A DNA stretch of 64,000 nucleotides, taken from the NCBI RefSeq assembly GCF_000786695.1, contig NZ_CP009962.1:4588001-4652000 (forward strand), in the 5' to 3' direction. The DNA comes from Collimonas arenae (lineage in GTDB: Bacteria > Pseudomonadota > Gammaproteobacteria > Burkholderiales > Burkholderiaceae_D). Under the pieces are notes generated by a model that searched no databases, was not told the DNA's origin, and saw only the letters and a program-made list of their open reading frames with translations. Positions 42,901-50,899 of the stretch are shown here, piece after piece (the stretch's first letter is position 1; every line of letters begins with the position of its first letter). A program made the position numbers and the translations under genes.

Positions 42901-43396
42901 TTGCCCCTGATGCGCCACAGTTTATGCTAGAAAAATTCGTGTTATAAAACGGTAGAGTGAATGACTTGTTGTAATAGCATTTGGCGCCGATGTTCGTCAA
43001 CTTTGTACCCGGATTCAGATACGGATCGATGATGGTTGCCGTAGTGCTGGCGTTACCCATCGATGTGCCGTTAGCCTTCACTCCAGGCGTATAAGTCGTT
43101 GCCGGGTTGTAGTAAATCTGGTTCCAGGCGCTGGAATAATAAGAGAGCTGGGTTTTCCCGGCATTGAATTCCACCGTTGCATCCGTACCCGTCACAGTCC
43201 CCCACACCATACTTCCCGAATTGTCCAGCATATACATAATGTTCGGCGGCGGCGGCACCGGCAGGAACAGTGGCGACTGTGCTATTTCTGCAAGGGCCAC
43301 GCCCGATACCGCGGCCATGCCCAGGCAAACGCAATGCGCCGCCAGCTTGAGCAAGCGACCATACGAAAAAACGCGCGCTACACTTATTCTTAACAT
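39983..43396 (-). CDS. pilY1: PilY1-type type IV pilus tip adhesin (cluster B)
   Basis: A 1137-residue exported adhesin. The signal peptide covers about residues 1-36 (ending VSGVALA). The von Willebrand-like region has DNSGS (residues 58-62) as its MIDAS and the CQANYTILATDGYWN block. The C-terminal seven-bladed propeller includes YVGANDGMLHGFD, GGAWKNILLGSTGAG and VLFGTGKYFETEDL. AGGAAAA precedes the ATG. Compared with cluster A PilY1 it has no T/S/Q or Cys-rich repeat block between SSIGNQD and NSLADAAMKYW. It ends in a gene junction of 18 bases with pilE. Confidence 0.93.
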   Translation of the reverse strand: MLRISVARVFSYGRLLKLAAHCVCLGMAAVSGVALAEIAQSPLFLPVPPPPNIMYMLDNSGSMVWGTVTGTDATVEFNAGKTQLSYYSSAWNQIYYNPATTYTPGVKANGTSMGNASTTATIIDPYLNPGTKLTNIGAKCYYNKSFTLPFYNTNFSSINCGASGANSVAQYAFYYNWIGRGTPTGAIGEDTDKYYTRIDIVSGNVYPRVASRTDCAGATCTYAEEIQNFANWFSYYRTRILLTKTSLGTVFSGINDRFRVGFGTINDNASNFVPISTFNAAQKSAWYAKLYAIKPNGATPLIDALNQVGQYYMGKPMNGAPSSTPDPIQLKCQANYTILATDGYWNGTVPSSIGNQDKLVPALPAPVSYDPVSGGALKAGDPFPAPFHEGSTGISNSLADAAMKYWITDIGVRGSNGGTAGKITATSTDPATWQHMTTHTIGLGANGNLIYQADYKTATSGHYAEIKQGKRSWGIPKENTDTAIDDLWHAAVNGHGSYFSAKNPKNLQDGLNSILAEIGRASGSGGNASVPGGAVPGGKDAVAYVPSFDSGSWTGHLKAHPVDAKGKLDPTPKWDAATLLPDYEKRNIVTWNPTTKSAKKFVWENLTVGTDSQQAALVSANVLDYLKGSSAMEKAPDGSGAGVYRYRQNKLGDIVNSTPLYIKSNDFGYTALPASIPGGSTYNAFLTTKAARSGMLYVGANDGMLHGFDTSGTEKFAFIPNSVYPNLKTLSDLNYGHHYFVDGPLAEGDAYVGGAWKNILLGSTGAGAQSVFSIDVTKTDGLAESSVLWEYNATASDADMGNVLGAPAVVLLANNKWAAIFGNGYNSANGHAVLYLVDIQTGALIKKIDTGVGSATAQNGLSAPALLFNASRQLIAAYAGDLQGNLWKFDLSNASDAQWNRSTLFTAKDQSSVPKVQPIVQAPVIAPHPLGGFMVLFGTGKYFETEDLADTNVQSLYGIWDKPGANAVTGRSQLQVQTLTDVSSKTGELLGRTLSTNTVAWSSKRGWYIDYPSASGERTVGALRIIKDVIVLTTSLTPNTADPCAGGGSSQILGANFLSGAYTDKFHLIVADTPPNVNLSSAKVPGTVGTALPVPNPDVTQPGCINTIGSDGKPHCQEYLTTGVAVRRWRQLSIKPN

Positions 43397-43411
43397 GGAA
43401 TTTTCCTACTC

Positions 43412-43924
43412 TCAGAATTTCAAATAACTTTGCAACATGACTTTTGCGTTAGCGCTTGCGAAGGTCGTATCGACCCCGAAAGCGGTAACCCGATAGACTT
43501 TGGCGCTTACATCTCGCGTTACCTGAGTGCCCCCCATCGCGATCGTTGTGGTCACGTCTTCGATAACGCATTGCGCAGCACCGCTTGCCGCTGGCAGACC
43601 CAAGGTCGCCGTGGTCGGCGCCGTTGCAGGCCAGGTGTCCCAGACGTTGGCGCCGGCAACCGGTGTGGTGATCATGCGGTCCAGCGGCTGGGCCGCCGCA
43701 CCGGCTTTGGGAATGATGGAATTTTTTTGCGCGCCTGTTTCGCAATAACGCAAGCCGCTTTCCGCAGCCTGGAACGCCAACTGCTGATTACGTGAATTGG
43801 CCGCCATTTTTTCATCCAGCGTCACATTGCGCATGGCGACGGCCCCAATCAGCATCATCAGCACCAGGAAGATCAGCACCATCGGCAGTGCGATGCCGGT
43901 TTGTGAAAATTTTGTATTTGCCAT
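43412..43924 (-). CDS. pilX: Minor pilin PilX (cluster B)
   Basis: A 170-residue minor pilin. After the short leader MANTKFSQTG comes the hydrophobic segment IALPMVLIFLVLMMLIGAVAMR, without Glu5, as in PilX/GspK-like subunits. NVTLDEKMAANSRNQQLAFQAAESGL is the conserved second part of the N-terminal helix. The globular domain has one cysteine pair (LRYCE, AQCVIE). It lies between pilW and pilY1. Confidence 0.88.
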   Translation of the reverse strand: MANTKFSQTGIALPMVLIFLVLMMLIGAVAMRNVTLDEKMAANSRNQQLAFQAAESGLRYCETGAQKNSIIPKAGAAAQPLDRMITTPVAGANVWDTWPATAPTTATLGLPAASGAAQCVIEDVTTTIAMGGTQVTRDVSAKVYRVTAFGVDTTFASANAKVMLQSYLKF

Positions 43925-43953
43925 AAATGTGTTCGATAAATGATCGGCTTCGG

Positions 43954-44874
43954 TCAGTTGAGCAAACTGGCCGTGGCGTTATTGCGCAAAGTGAATACGC
44001 GCGTCATGGTGGTATGCAGAAAACGATCGCTTGCGACGGTTGGCTTGGTCGCGTTGCATTTGTAGTAGCTTTGCCCGGTGGCTCCGCTCACCACACGATT
44101 CGTGCCATGCATCTCCAGGCACACAGTCACCGTGACCACACGATCCCAGCCAACCTTGTTGTTGCCGTTGATGGCGTCGGCGGTGCCAGCGACAGTCGCG
44201 TCGGTCGTCGATTGCACCGGTGCATACTGGTTGCCGGTGTCGAGGTCGTACGTAATCAGCAAATTGTCGACGTTGCTTAGTACCGGCTGTGGGGCCCTGG
44301 TCCCTGCATTCCCTCTGCAATACAAGGTGCTGGTCTTAGTGTCGACATAAAAATTGTTGATGACGATACCGCCCTGCGTGCTGCTGGCGTTGACGGCCTG
44401 GGTCCCGCTGCAATCCGTCCCTGCGCCGCTAATGTTGGTTGCATCGTAATAGGGTTCGGTGGTGTAACTGACGGTGAACGCGGAAGGCCCGGAGATGTCG
44501 GAAGGCGCCGGAACCGGTGCGGCGGCACAAACCGGGCGTACGGCCACCGGCGTGACGAAGCCGTAATTACATCCGGTCAGTCCTTTCAGATCGGGATCCG
44601 ACGCTGGCGGAAAGTCCGTGGTGGTTCCGCTTTGCATGTTGCCGAAACCCGCCTGCATCAGATTACGGCCAATCAACGCTAGCGCATAACGGCCATCTTC
44701 CTGTATGCGCGCATTGTCGTCGTTCAGACGCGAGCTGGAACGGCTGTTGAAGTAGAGACTGCTCAGGAACAATAATAAAAGCAGGCCTATGACCAGCGAA
44801 ACCATCAGTTCGACCAGTGTAAACCCGTGCATGCCGGTGCGGCGGGCGGCTGTCGCCGAGTGTGGAGTCATCAT
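43954..44874 (-). CDS. pilW: Minor pilin PilW (cluster B)
   Basis: A 306-residue minor pilin. The ATG at 44874 overlaps the pilV stop, and the long upstream frame to 45156 is the wrong frame of pilV. The prepilin site is GMHG-FTLVELMVSLVIGLLLLLFLSSLYFNSRSS, with Glu5. NARIQEDGRYALALIGRNLMQAGF is the typical PilW continuation. Several cysteines lie in the globular part (GCNYG, RPVCAA, DCSGTQ, YCRG, TVCLE, YKCNA). Confidence 0.9.
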   Translation of the reverse strand: MMTPHSATAARRTGMHGFTLVELMVSLVIGLLLLLFLSSLYFNSRSSSRLNDDNARIQEDGRYALALIGRNLMQAGFGNMQSGTTTDFPPASDPDLKGLTGCNYGFVTPVAVRPVCAAAPVPAPSDISGPSAFTVSYTTEPYYDATNISGAGTDCSGTQAVNASSTQGGIVINNFYVDTKTSTLYCRGNAGTRAPQPVLSNVDNLLITYDLDTGNQYAPVQSTTDATVAGTADAINGNNKVGWDRVVTVTVCLEMHGTNRVVSGATGQSYYKCNATKPTVASDRFLHTTMTRVFTLRNNATASLLN

Positions 44875-45473
44875 GGCATCACCGTGGTCTGAAAGCAGCG
44901 CATTTCCTTCTGTTCGACGCCTGAAGGAAATACCGAAGCGTCGCAATTGGCGTCGGACGCATTGGCCAACAACTTGTCGGGTTCGCTGTAATACACCGTG
45001 ACAGTCATGCCCTGCTTCGGGTCGTAGGCCGATACGTTGCCCCAGCCCCCGGCCAGCGCCCGGTTGAGGGTGACACGCCACTCGTAGATATCCCGGTTCG
45101 CAATTTCTTGTGCATTCGCGCAAGGTGGTGGATCGGCCTGGGCAGAACTGGCGCATGCCGGTACGGTCGATGGCGGCGCAGCGGAATACTGGTCATTCTT
45201 CAACGAATAAGTCACGGCGTTGCTCGCCCCACTGGCGGCCGTCTTGGTAACGGGTGAGGCGTTGGCGCGTATCCGATCCGCCATATCCGCACCCAGCTGG
45301 CTGGCCAGTGAGCGGAAATGCGCCACTTTCTGATATTTCAATGCAGCCATCTGCAAACCCGCGAGACCGAGCAGCGCAAAGGCAGATATGGTGATGGCGA
45401 TCAGTACTTCGATCATGCCAACGCCACGTTGCCGCTGTGTGGCGAGTGGCGAGCTATTCTTGAGAAAGACCAT
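44871..45473 (-). CDS. pilV: Minor pilin PilV (cluster B)
   Basis: A 200-residue minor pilin. The ATG at 45473 follows GGGAAAT. The prepilin site is QRG-VGMIEVLIAITISAFALLGLAGLQ, with Glu at position 5. The segment RSLASQLGADMADRIRAN is the PilV type. Cysteines are at PACASS, PPCANA, NCDAS and RCFQ. The gene is translationally coupled to pilW (ATGA). Confidence 0.9.
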   Translation of the reverse strand: MVFLKNSSPLATQRQRGVGMIEVLIAITISAFALLGLAGLQMAALKYQKVAHFRSLASQLGADMADRIRANASPVTKTAASGASNAVTYSLKNDQYSAAPPSTVPACASSAQADPPPCANAQEIANRDIYEWRVTLNRALAGGWGNVSAYDPKQGMTVTVYYSEPDKLLANASDANCDASVFPSGVEQKEMRCFQTTVMP

Positions 45474-45505
45474 ATTTCCCGCTCCCTTCAATTGCTTAAA
45501 AAATG

Positions 45506-46111
45506 TCATGCCGGGCATGTGTCTGCACCTGCCGGAAGCGCACTAATCCGTCCGCTTGGCGAAAAGCAGACCTTGTGTGAAAAGTCGTTTTTGAAAGTAA
45601 ACGTAAAATCACCAGGTGGAGCCGGCCAGGGTGCGCCGCTCGCGTTATAGGTAATCGCTGTCGCCGTTGATGCCGGCGTAATGCTGGTCCCGGCATTGAA
45701 TGCGCCCTGGCGCGCCAGAATGCGATGTGCGGAAGATGCATCCGAATCCGGAGAGTCCGCAGCTGTGCCCACATAGATCAGCCAGCCGCTGGACCAGTTG
45801 CTATTACTCTTATCGCAAGCGTTCGATCCGCTTTCGGCACCGCTGCTACGGCAAATGGTGACTGCACCGGCGCGCTGAATCGCTTCGGAGCGCGCCAGCA
45901 TGGTTGCGGCAATGAATTCATTCACATTGCCGGACAGACGCGTCTGGTTGATGAACTTGCCCATCGATGGCAATGCCACTGTTGCAAGTATTGCCACGAC
46001 AGAAATGGTGACCAATAACTCTATTAATGTAAAACCCTTGCCTGAACGAAAAATAGTGCTTTTACAACACTGATTAAAATGCAATAAAATGCCAAATTTA
46101 CTTCTTTGCAC
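45506..46111 (-). CDS. fimT: Minor pilin FimT/FimU (GspH-like, cluster B)
   Basis: A 201-residue GspH-type minor pilin, first gene of cluster B. A GTG at 46111 is preferred to the ATG at 46150 because GGGGG lies 7 bases before it; the same G-run plus GTG arrangement starts the cluster A fimT. The prepilin site is [30 protein letters not shown]. The GspH domain has NVNEFIAATMLARSEAIQRAG, the SGWLIYV strand and a C-terminal cysteine pair (KVCFSP, DTCPA). Confidence 0.88.
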   Translation of the reverse strand: MQRSKFGILLHFNQCCKSTIFRSGKGFTLIELLVTISVVAILATVALPSMGKFINQTRLSGNVNEFIAATMLARSEAIQRAGAVTICRSSGAESGSNACDKSNSNWSSGWLIYVGTAADSPDSDASSAHRILARQGAFNAGTSITPASTATAITYNASGAPWPAPPGDFTFTFKNDFSHKVCFSPSGRISALPAGADTCPA

Positions 46112-46152
46112 GTTAGATCCCCCCCGGGAAAATGCTGATTTAACGAGCATCT

Positions 46153-46181
46153 ATTATAAATTTTGCATTGCCACATAGAAA
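46153..46181 (-). promoter_or_regulatory. Candidate promoter of pilus cluster B
   Basis: On the minus strand, TATAAT (46158-46153) lies 17 bases downstream of a weak -35 TTTCTA (46181-46176). It is 42 bases before the fimT GTG. Confidence 0.5.
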
Positions 46182-46226
46182 CCATTTGGGACTCCGCCTA
46201 TCGTTGCTTCGCTACCGCTCATCTGT

Positions 46227-46269
46227 TACAAATTGTAATTAAACAATATTTTTTGTTTCAAATTGTAAT
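46227..46269. repeat. Two operator-like copies 30 bp apart
   Basis: The palindrome TTACAAATTGTAA (46227-46239) and the near copy TTTCAAATTGTAA (46257-46269) share the exact 11-mer CAAATTGTAAT at a 30-base period, about three helical turns. Confidence 0.5.
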
Positions 46270-46367
46270 AAACAAGAATTTTTTATTTATCTGTGATTTT
46301 ATTTTTTCAGCGATCTGAAAGACTGTTTTCAATTGCGCTCCTCCTCATAAGCGCAGCCGCCAAATGC

Positions 46368-46373
46368 TATAAT
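46368..46373 (+). promoter_or_regulatory. -10 box for the periplasmic protein/miaB transcript
   Basis: TATAAT at 46368-46373; no good -35 at the standard distance. It lies 165 bases before the start codon at 46538, so a long leader is implied if it is used. Confidence 0.45.
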
Positions 46374-46537
46374 CCGCGCTTCCCGCAAATGGGCCGATAG
46401 ACGCCTGATGTGCGGTGCTGCACTGCCGTTGCAGGTGAGCGATACTCACCGCCCAACGATCTTTGCCGCTGTATACGGTCATCCTTGTCCAACGCCATGC
46501 GCAGATGCGGCATGGCTTTCATCTAACGGAGTTTGCT

Positions 46538-46888
46538 ATGTCGGCAACAATGCGGCCTATCCGCCTGCTTATTCTTTTCCTGCTGGCGACGCTGGCGTTT
46601 TCTGCCATGGCGATCGAGCGTGATTTCCCCGCCACTACCCTGCGTGGCAACATGACCATCACCGACTACCCCAACGTCACGATGAATGGCAACGTCCTGC
46701 GGTTGTCGCCCGGTTCACGGATCTGGAATACCCAGCAGTTGACGCAGATTCCCAGCTCGCTGGGCAGCGATACTTACCGGGTGAACTACACCGTGGACAT
46801 GCAAGGCGATATCGACCGCGTCTGGATCCTGAGTCCTGACGAGGCCAGCCAGAAAATTGAAGCGCAACGCAATAGCCAGAAACGGTAA
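46538..46888 (+). CDS. Small exported hypothetical protein upstream of miaB
   Basis: A 116-residue protein with a signal peptide (MRPIRLLILFLLATLAFSAMA) and a mature domain of about 85 residues containing LRGNMTITDYPNVTMNGNVLRLSPGSRIW and VNYTVDMQGDIDRVWILSPDEA. It is a beta-rich small periplasmic protein. ACGGAG precedes the ATG at 46538. I recognise no named family, though similar small proteins upstream of miaB occur in related genomes by my recollection. It ends 12 bases before miaB, so it shares the transcript. Confidence 0.75.
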   Translation: MSATMRPIRLLILFLLATLAFSAMAIERDFPATTLRGNMTITDYPNVTMNGNVLRLSPGSRIWNTQQLTQIPSSLGSDTYRVNYTVDMQGDIDRVWILSPDEASQKIEAQRNSQKR

Positions 46889-46900
46889 TTAGAAGTAGTC

Positions 46901-48253
46901 ATGGAAAAAACGATGCAAAAGAAAGTATTCATCAAGACCTTCGGCTGTCAGATGAACGAGTACGACTCGGACAAGATGGCCGATGTGCTGAACGCTTCCG
47001 ACGGACTGGTCAAGACAGATCGCCCGGAGGATGCCGACGTGATCTTGCTCAATACCTGTTCGGTGCGCGAAAAAGCGCAAGAGAAAGTGTTTTCCGACCT
47101 CGGCCGCCTGCGCGAGCTGAAGCGTCTCAATCCCGATCTGCTGATCGGCGTCGGTGGCTGCGTGGCGTCGCAAGAGGGTGCGGCGATCGTCAAGCGCGCA
47201 CCGTACGTCGATATGGTGTTCGGCCCGCAGACCCTGCACCGGCTGCCGGAGATGATCAGCCAGCGCCGCACTACCGGCAACGCACAGGTTGACATCAGCT
47301 TCCCTGAAATCGAAAAATTCGATCACATGCCGCCGGCCAAGGTCGACGGCGCGACCGCGTTCGTGTCGATCATGGAGGGTTGCAGCAAATATTGCAGTTA
47401 TTGCGTGGTGCCTTACACCCGCGGCGAAGAAGTCTCGCGCCGTTTTGAGGATGTGCTGACTGAAGTGGCCGGGTTGGCCGAGCAAGGCGTCAAAGAAATC
47501 ACGCTGCTGGGCCAGAACGTCAATGCCTTCCGCGGCGAGATGGCGGACGGCGAGATTGCCGACTTTGCCTTGTTGATCGAATACATCGCCGAGATTCCAG
47601 GCATCGAACGGATCCGCTTTGTCACCAGCCATCCGAAGGAATTCACACAGCGTCTGATCGATACCTACGCTAAGGTGCCGAAGCTGGTAGATCATTTGTA
47701 CCTGCCGGCGCAACACGGTTCCGACCGTATCCTGTCGGCCATGAAGCGCGGCTATACCGTGCTGGAATACAAATCGGTGATCCGGCGCTTGCGCCAGGTG
47801 CGCCCGAACATCACGATTTCGAGCGATTTCATCATTGGCTTCCCAGGCGAGACCGATGCCGATTTCGAGGCATTGATGAAGCTGATTACCGATATCGGCT
47901 ACGACAACAGTTTCAGCTTCATTTTCAGCCCGCGTCCTGGCACGCCTGCGGCCAATCTGCAAGACGATACGCCACATGAGGTCAAGCTGAAACGCTTGCA
48001 GCACTTGCAATCGGTTGTTGAACAGAACATGAGCAAGATCAGTGCAGCAATGGTCGGCACTGTACAGCGCATCCTGGTCGAAGGCCCTTCCAAGAAAAAT
48101 CCGGATGAGCTGCAAGGCCGCACCGAGAATAACCGGGTGGTCAATTTCAATGCAGGGCCAAACGGCGCGCGCCTGATCGGCCAGCTAGCCGACGTCACGA
48201 TTACAGAAAGCCTGGTCTATACCTTGCGCGGCGAAATCGTCGTGGCAGAATAG
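46901..48253 (+). CDS. miaB: tRNA-2-methylthio-N6-dimethylallyladenosine synthase MiaB
   Basis: A 450-residue radical SAM methylthiotransferase that adds a methylthio group to i6A37 of tRNA, completing the modification begun by MiaA. The N-terminal UPF0004 domain has [17 protein letters not shown] and the Cys in [11 protein letters not shown]; a third Cys is in [10 protein letters not shown]. The radical SAM motif C-x3-C-x2-C is in [16 protein letters not shown] (about residues 160-175). The C-terminal TRAM domain is in the last 65 residues ([19 protein letters not shown]). The minus-strand frame opposite it is not a gene. Confidence 0.96.
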   Translation: MEKTMQKKVFIKTFGCQMNEYDSDKMADVLNASDGLVKTDRPEDADVILLNTCSVREKAQEKVFSDLGRLRELKRLNPDLLIGVGGCVASQEGAAIVKRAPYVDMVFGPQTLHRLPEMISQRRTTGNAQVDISFPEIEKFDHMPPAKVDGATAFVSIMEGCSKYCSYCVVPYTRGEEVSRRFEDVLTEVAGLAEQGVKEITLLGQNVNAFRGEMADGEIADFALLIEYIAEIPGIERIRFVTSHPKEFTQRLIDTYAKVPKLVDHLYLPAQHGSDRILSAMKRGYTVLEYKSVIRRLRQVRPNITISSDFIIGFPGETDADFEALMKLITDIGYDNSFSFIFSPRPGTPAANLQDDTPHEVKLKRLQHLQSVVEQNMSKISAAMVGTVQRILVEGPSKKNPDELQGRTENNRVVNFNAGPNGARLIGQLADVTITESLVYTLRGEIVVAE

Positions 48254-48313
48254 CGTGCGTAGCGTACGACATTGCGTCCACCGACCAACCAGACAAGATA
48301 AACACGCCCCGGT

Positions 48314-49483
48314 TTGAAAACTAAAACTCCTACCCAGCCGCATTATTTCATCCCGCAGCCGCTCGACAATACGCGGCTGGCGCACCTGTGCGGACCGCTG
48401 GATGAAAACCTGCGTCAGATTTCCGCTGCGCTGGATGTCTCGATTTTCCGCCGTGGCGACAAGTTCATCGCAGCTGGCAGCAACGCCGAGCGCGCCGTGG
48501 AAATCCTCGACCAGTTCTACGCCGTCGCCAACAAAGTGGTTTCAGTTGACGAGATCCAGTTGGCGCTGGTTGAGCAACGCGCCAAGCTGGGTATAGGGAA
48601 GAAAATCAAATCCGCCAAGAGCAACGGCAAGGCTGGCGCGGATACGGATGAAGAGGCGAATGCCGATCCGGCAGATGCCGAGCTGACCGAAACCGATATC
48701 GAAAGTCCGGTCCTGAAGACTCGCCGCAGCGATCTGCGCGGCCGCACTCCGCATCAAAGCCAATACATCCGTTCGATCCTGGAACATGACGTCACACTCG
48801 GTATCGGTCCGGCCGGCACCGGCAAGACCTATCTGGCGGTGGCCTGCGCCGTCGACGCGCTGGAACGCGATGCCGTCAAGCGCATCGTGCTGACGCGGCC
48901 GGCGGTCGAGGCTGGCGAACGCCTGGGCTTCCTGCCGGGTGATCTGGCCCAAAAGGTCGATCCTTACCTGCGCCCGCTGTATGACGCACTCTACGATTTA
49001 CTCGGCTTTGACCGCACCCAGAAAATGTTTGAAAAGCAGGCGATTGAAATCGCTCCGCTCGCTTATATGCGTGGCCGCACCCTGAACCACGCTTTCATCA
49101 TCCTGGACGAAGCGCAAAACACCACGCCGGAACAGATGAAGATGTTCCTGACCCGGATCGGCTTCGGCAGCAAGGCCGTGGTGACCGGCGACGTTACCCA
49201 GATCGATTTGCAGCGCGGCCAGAAGAGCGGCCTGATCGACGCCATGAACATCCTGAAAGACGTGCGCGGCATTGCCTTTACCCGCTTCAACAGCAGCGAC
49301 GTAGTGCGCCATCCTTTGGTAGCGCGCATAGTCGATGCCTACGAGAGCGCGGCGCAGGCGACGCCGGTGGCGTCTACCCACGGCGTCATCGAAGCCGCTG
49401 CGCCAGCGCCCGTCAAACCTGCCAAGCCGGTGCAGACCGGCATTACCAAAACAGCTCGCAGCCGCCATGCCGTCAAAAAATAA
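48314..49483 (+). CDS. ybeZ: PhoH-like ATPase (YbeZ)
   Basis: A 389-residue predicted cytoplasmic ATPase. The N-terminal 110 residues are a PhoH-associated domain with an Ala/Asp-rich acidic insert. The ATPase domain (about 140-350) has the Walker [30 protein letters not shown], then Walker [12 protein letters not shown] and GDVTQIDL. The start is a TTG at 48314 without a strong ribosome site; no ATG fits. The C-terminus overlaps ybeY by 17 bases. The PhoH-YbeY pair is conserved and linked to ribosome and RNA maturation. Confidence 0.92.
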   Translation: MKTKTPTQPHYFIPQPLDNTRLAHLCGPLDENLRQISAALDVSIFRRGDKFIAAGSNAERAVEILDQFYAVANKVVSVDEIQLALVEQRAKLGIGKKIKSAKSNGKAGADTDEEANADPADAELTETDIESPVLKTRRSDLRGRTPHQSQYIRSILEHDVTLGIGPAGTGKTYLAVACAVDALERDAVKRIVLTRPAVEAGERLGFLPGDLAQKVDPYLRPLYDALYDLLGFDRTQKMFEKQAIEIAPLAYMRGRTLNHAFIILDEAQNTTPEQMKMFLTRIGFGSKAVVTGDVTQIDLQRGQKSGLIDAMNILKDVRGIAFTRFNSSDVVRHPLVARIVDAYESAAQATPVASTHGVIEAAAPAPVKPAKPVQTGITKTARSRHAVKK

Positions 49484-49934
49484 ACTTTCCTTGTCTGTAC
49501 AGTATCCCGACCCGCGTCTGAAAGACAGCGTACCGCGCCCGCAATTGCGGCGCTGGGTGCAGGCCGCCCTGCTGGCGCCGGCCGAGCTGACAATCCGCTT
49601 TGTCGATGCCGAGGAAGGCCGCAGCCTGAACCGCGATTACCGCGGCAAGGATTACGCCACCAATGTGCTGACCTTCGCCTACTCCGAAGATCAAGAGGAA
49701 GAAGACAACGGTGTCACCCAGGCCGACATCATTCTTTGCACCGATGTCCTGGAGCGTGAAGCCAAGGAACAAAACAAGACTGTCGTGGAACATGCCGCGC
49801 ATCTGGTGGTGCATGGCGTCTTGCATGCGCAGGGATATGACCATGAAGACGACGACGAAGCCGCCGAAATGGAAAACCTGGAAATTGAAATATTGCAGGC
49901 CTTGGGCTGGCCTAACCCTTACGCCGTCAGCTAA
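49467..49934 (+). CDS. ybeY: Endoribonuclease YbeY
   Basis: A 155-residue zinc endoribonuclease involved in 16S rRNA 3-prime maturation and ribosome quality control. The zinc motif [11 protein letters not shown] is present, as is the conserved [17 protein letters not shown] block. The ATG at 49467 lies inside the 3-prime end of phoH; the frame open from 49335 is not used. A strong terminator follows at 49952. corC and lnt usually follow directly but here are displaced by about 2.4 kb of inserted genes. Confidence 0.95.
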   Translation: MPSKNKLSLSVQYPDPRLKDSVPRPQLRRWVQAALLAPAELTIRFVDAEEGRSLNRDYRGKDYATNVLTFAYSEDQEEEDNGVTQADIILCTDVLEREAKEQNKTVVEHAAHLVVHGVLHAQGYDHEDDDEAAEMENLEIEILQALGWPNPYAVS

Positions 49935-49951
49935 TAGTTGCCACACATCAC

Positions 49952-49980
49952 AAAAAAACGCCGCAATCGCGGCGTTTTTT
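49952..49980 (+). terminator. Terminator after ybeY
   Basis: AAAAAACGCCGC, loop AATC, GCGGCGTTTTTT is a near-perfect hairpin with a T-run. Confidence 0.8.
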
Positions 49981-50286
49981 ATTGGCGGCACACTTCGTCA
50001 CCGTCCATTTTATTATTAAAAATCAGTCACTTAGGAAAATTTCTTCCATCATTTTAATGAATGTAATAAACGCAATATTTATCACTTGGATAATATTTTT
50101 TGGCGCAGAATCTACTTAAACCTCTTATCTTTTTTATTAATAAGAATATGATGAATTAGTGTAATGAATCGATTTGGCCTGCGACTAAGCCACATGAAAA
50201 CGATCATAGCCCCGCTGCCGGAGACAATCTTGAACCCTGTCACACCTCCCCTATTGACCACGCCTCTTTCCTTGCAGGTAGCCTAA
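49981..50286. other. AT-rich promoter region before the cytochrome b gene
   Basis: About 300 bases without a gene, distinctly AT-richer than the flanks. It contains the palindrome TTATTAATAA in its middle. It presumably holds the promoter of the cytochrome b/molybdopterin pair. Confidence 0.4.
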
Positions 50287-50892
50287 ATGTCAACATCCAT
50301 ACTCAAAAAGCCTGTCGTACATCCGCTCTGGCTACGCATCACACATTGGCTTAATGCACTGGCGGTGATCGTCATGATCCTGAGCGGATGGCGCATCTAT
50401 AACGCATCTCCGATCTTCCCGTTCCGCATTCCCAGCGAATGGACCTTAGGCGGCTGGCTGGGCGGCGCCTTGCAATGGCACTTCGCGGCGATGTGGCTGC
50501 TAGCCTTGAATGGTTTGATTTACCTGTTGCTGAACACCGGCAGCGGCAGATTGTGGAAGAAATTCCTGCCCCTGCGTCCGCGCGAAGTCGTGCAGGACAT
50601 GCTCAAAGCGCTGCGCGGCAAGCTGCAGCACGACGCGCTTGACCACTACAACGCGGTACAAAAGCTGGCATACGTCTCGGTCATCCTGGACTTGATACTG
50701 CTGGTGGTTTCCGGGCTGGCGATCTGGAAATCGGTGCAGTTCCCAATATTGCGCGAACTGATGGGCGGCTTCGACAACGCCAGGATCGTCCATTTTTGCG
50801 CGATGGCATTTTTAGTCGCTTTTATCGTGGTGCACATCATCATGGTGGCGCTGGTTCCACGCACGCTGCTGGCCATGCTGCGCGGTCGTTGA
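50287..50892 (+). CDS. Cytochrome b561-type membrane subunit
   Basis: A 201-residue inner-membrane di-heme cytochrome b with four transmembrane segments. Likely heme-binding histidines are in RITHWLNA, LQWHFAAMW, ARIVHFCAM and IVVHIIMV. It resembles the cytochrome b subunits of Ni/Fe hydrogenases and formate dehydrogenases. The molybdopterin enzyme encoded 8 bases downstream is the likely partner, with the cytochrome passing electrons to or from quinone. AGGTAGCC precedes the start. Confidence 0.88.
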   Translation: MSTSILKKPVVHPLWLRITHWLNALAVIVMILSGWRIYNASPIFPFRIPSEWTLGGWLGGALQWHFAAMWLLALNGLIYLLLNTGSGRLWKKFLPLRPREVVQDMLKALRGKLQHDALDHYNAVQKLAYVSVILDLILLVVSGLAIWKSVQFPILRELMGGFDNARIVHFCAMAFLVAFIVVHIIMVALVPRTLLAMLRGR

Positions 50893-50899
50893 GGAGAAC

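Larger units (their letters stand above)
46112..46537. other. AT-rich divergent regulatory region between fimT-B and the miaB operon
   Basis: 426 bases without a gene. It contains the leftward pilus promoter, two copies of an operator-like element (46227-46269), an AT-rich tract (46240-46310) and a TATAAT box (46368-46373) oriented rightward. An in-frame extension of the next gene to 46463 has no ribosome site. Confidence 0.55.

Noticed and set aside
44872..45156. N-terminal extension of pilW-B over pilV-B
   Set aside because: It is the wrong frame of pilV. The prepilin leader begins only at 44874.
46889..48115. 408-codon frame on the minus strand opposite miaB
   Set aside because: It is the antisense shadow of a fully conserved miaB gene and has no recognisable domains or ribosome site.
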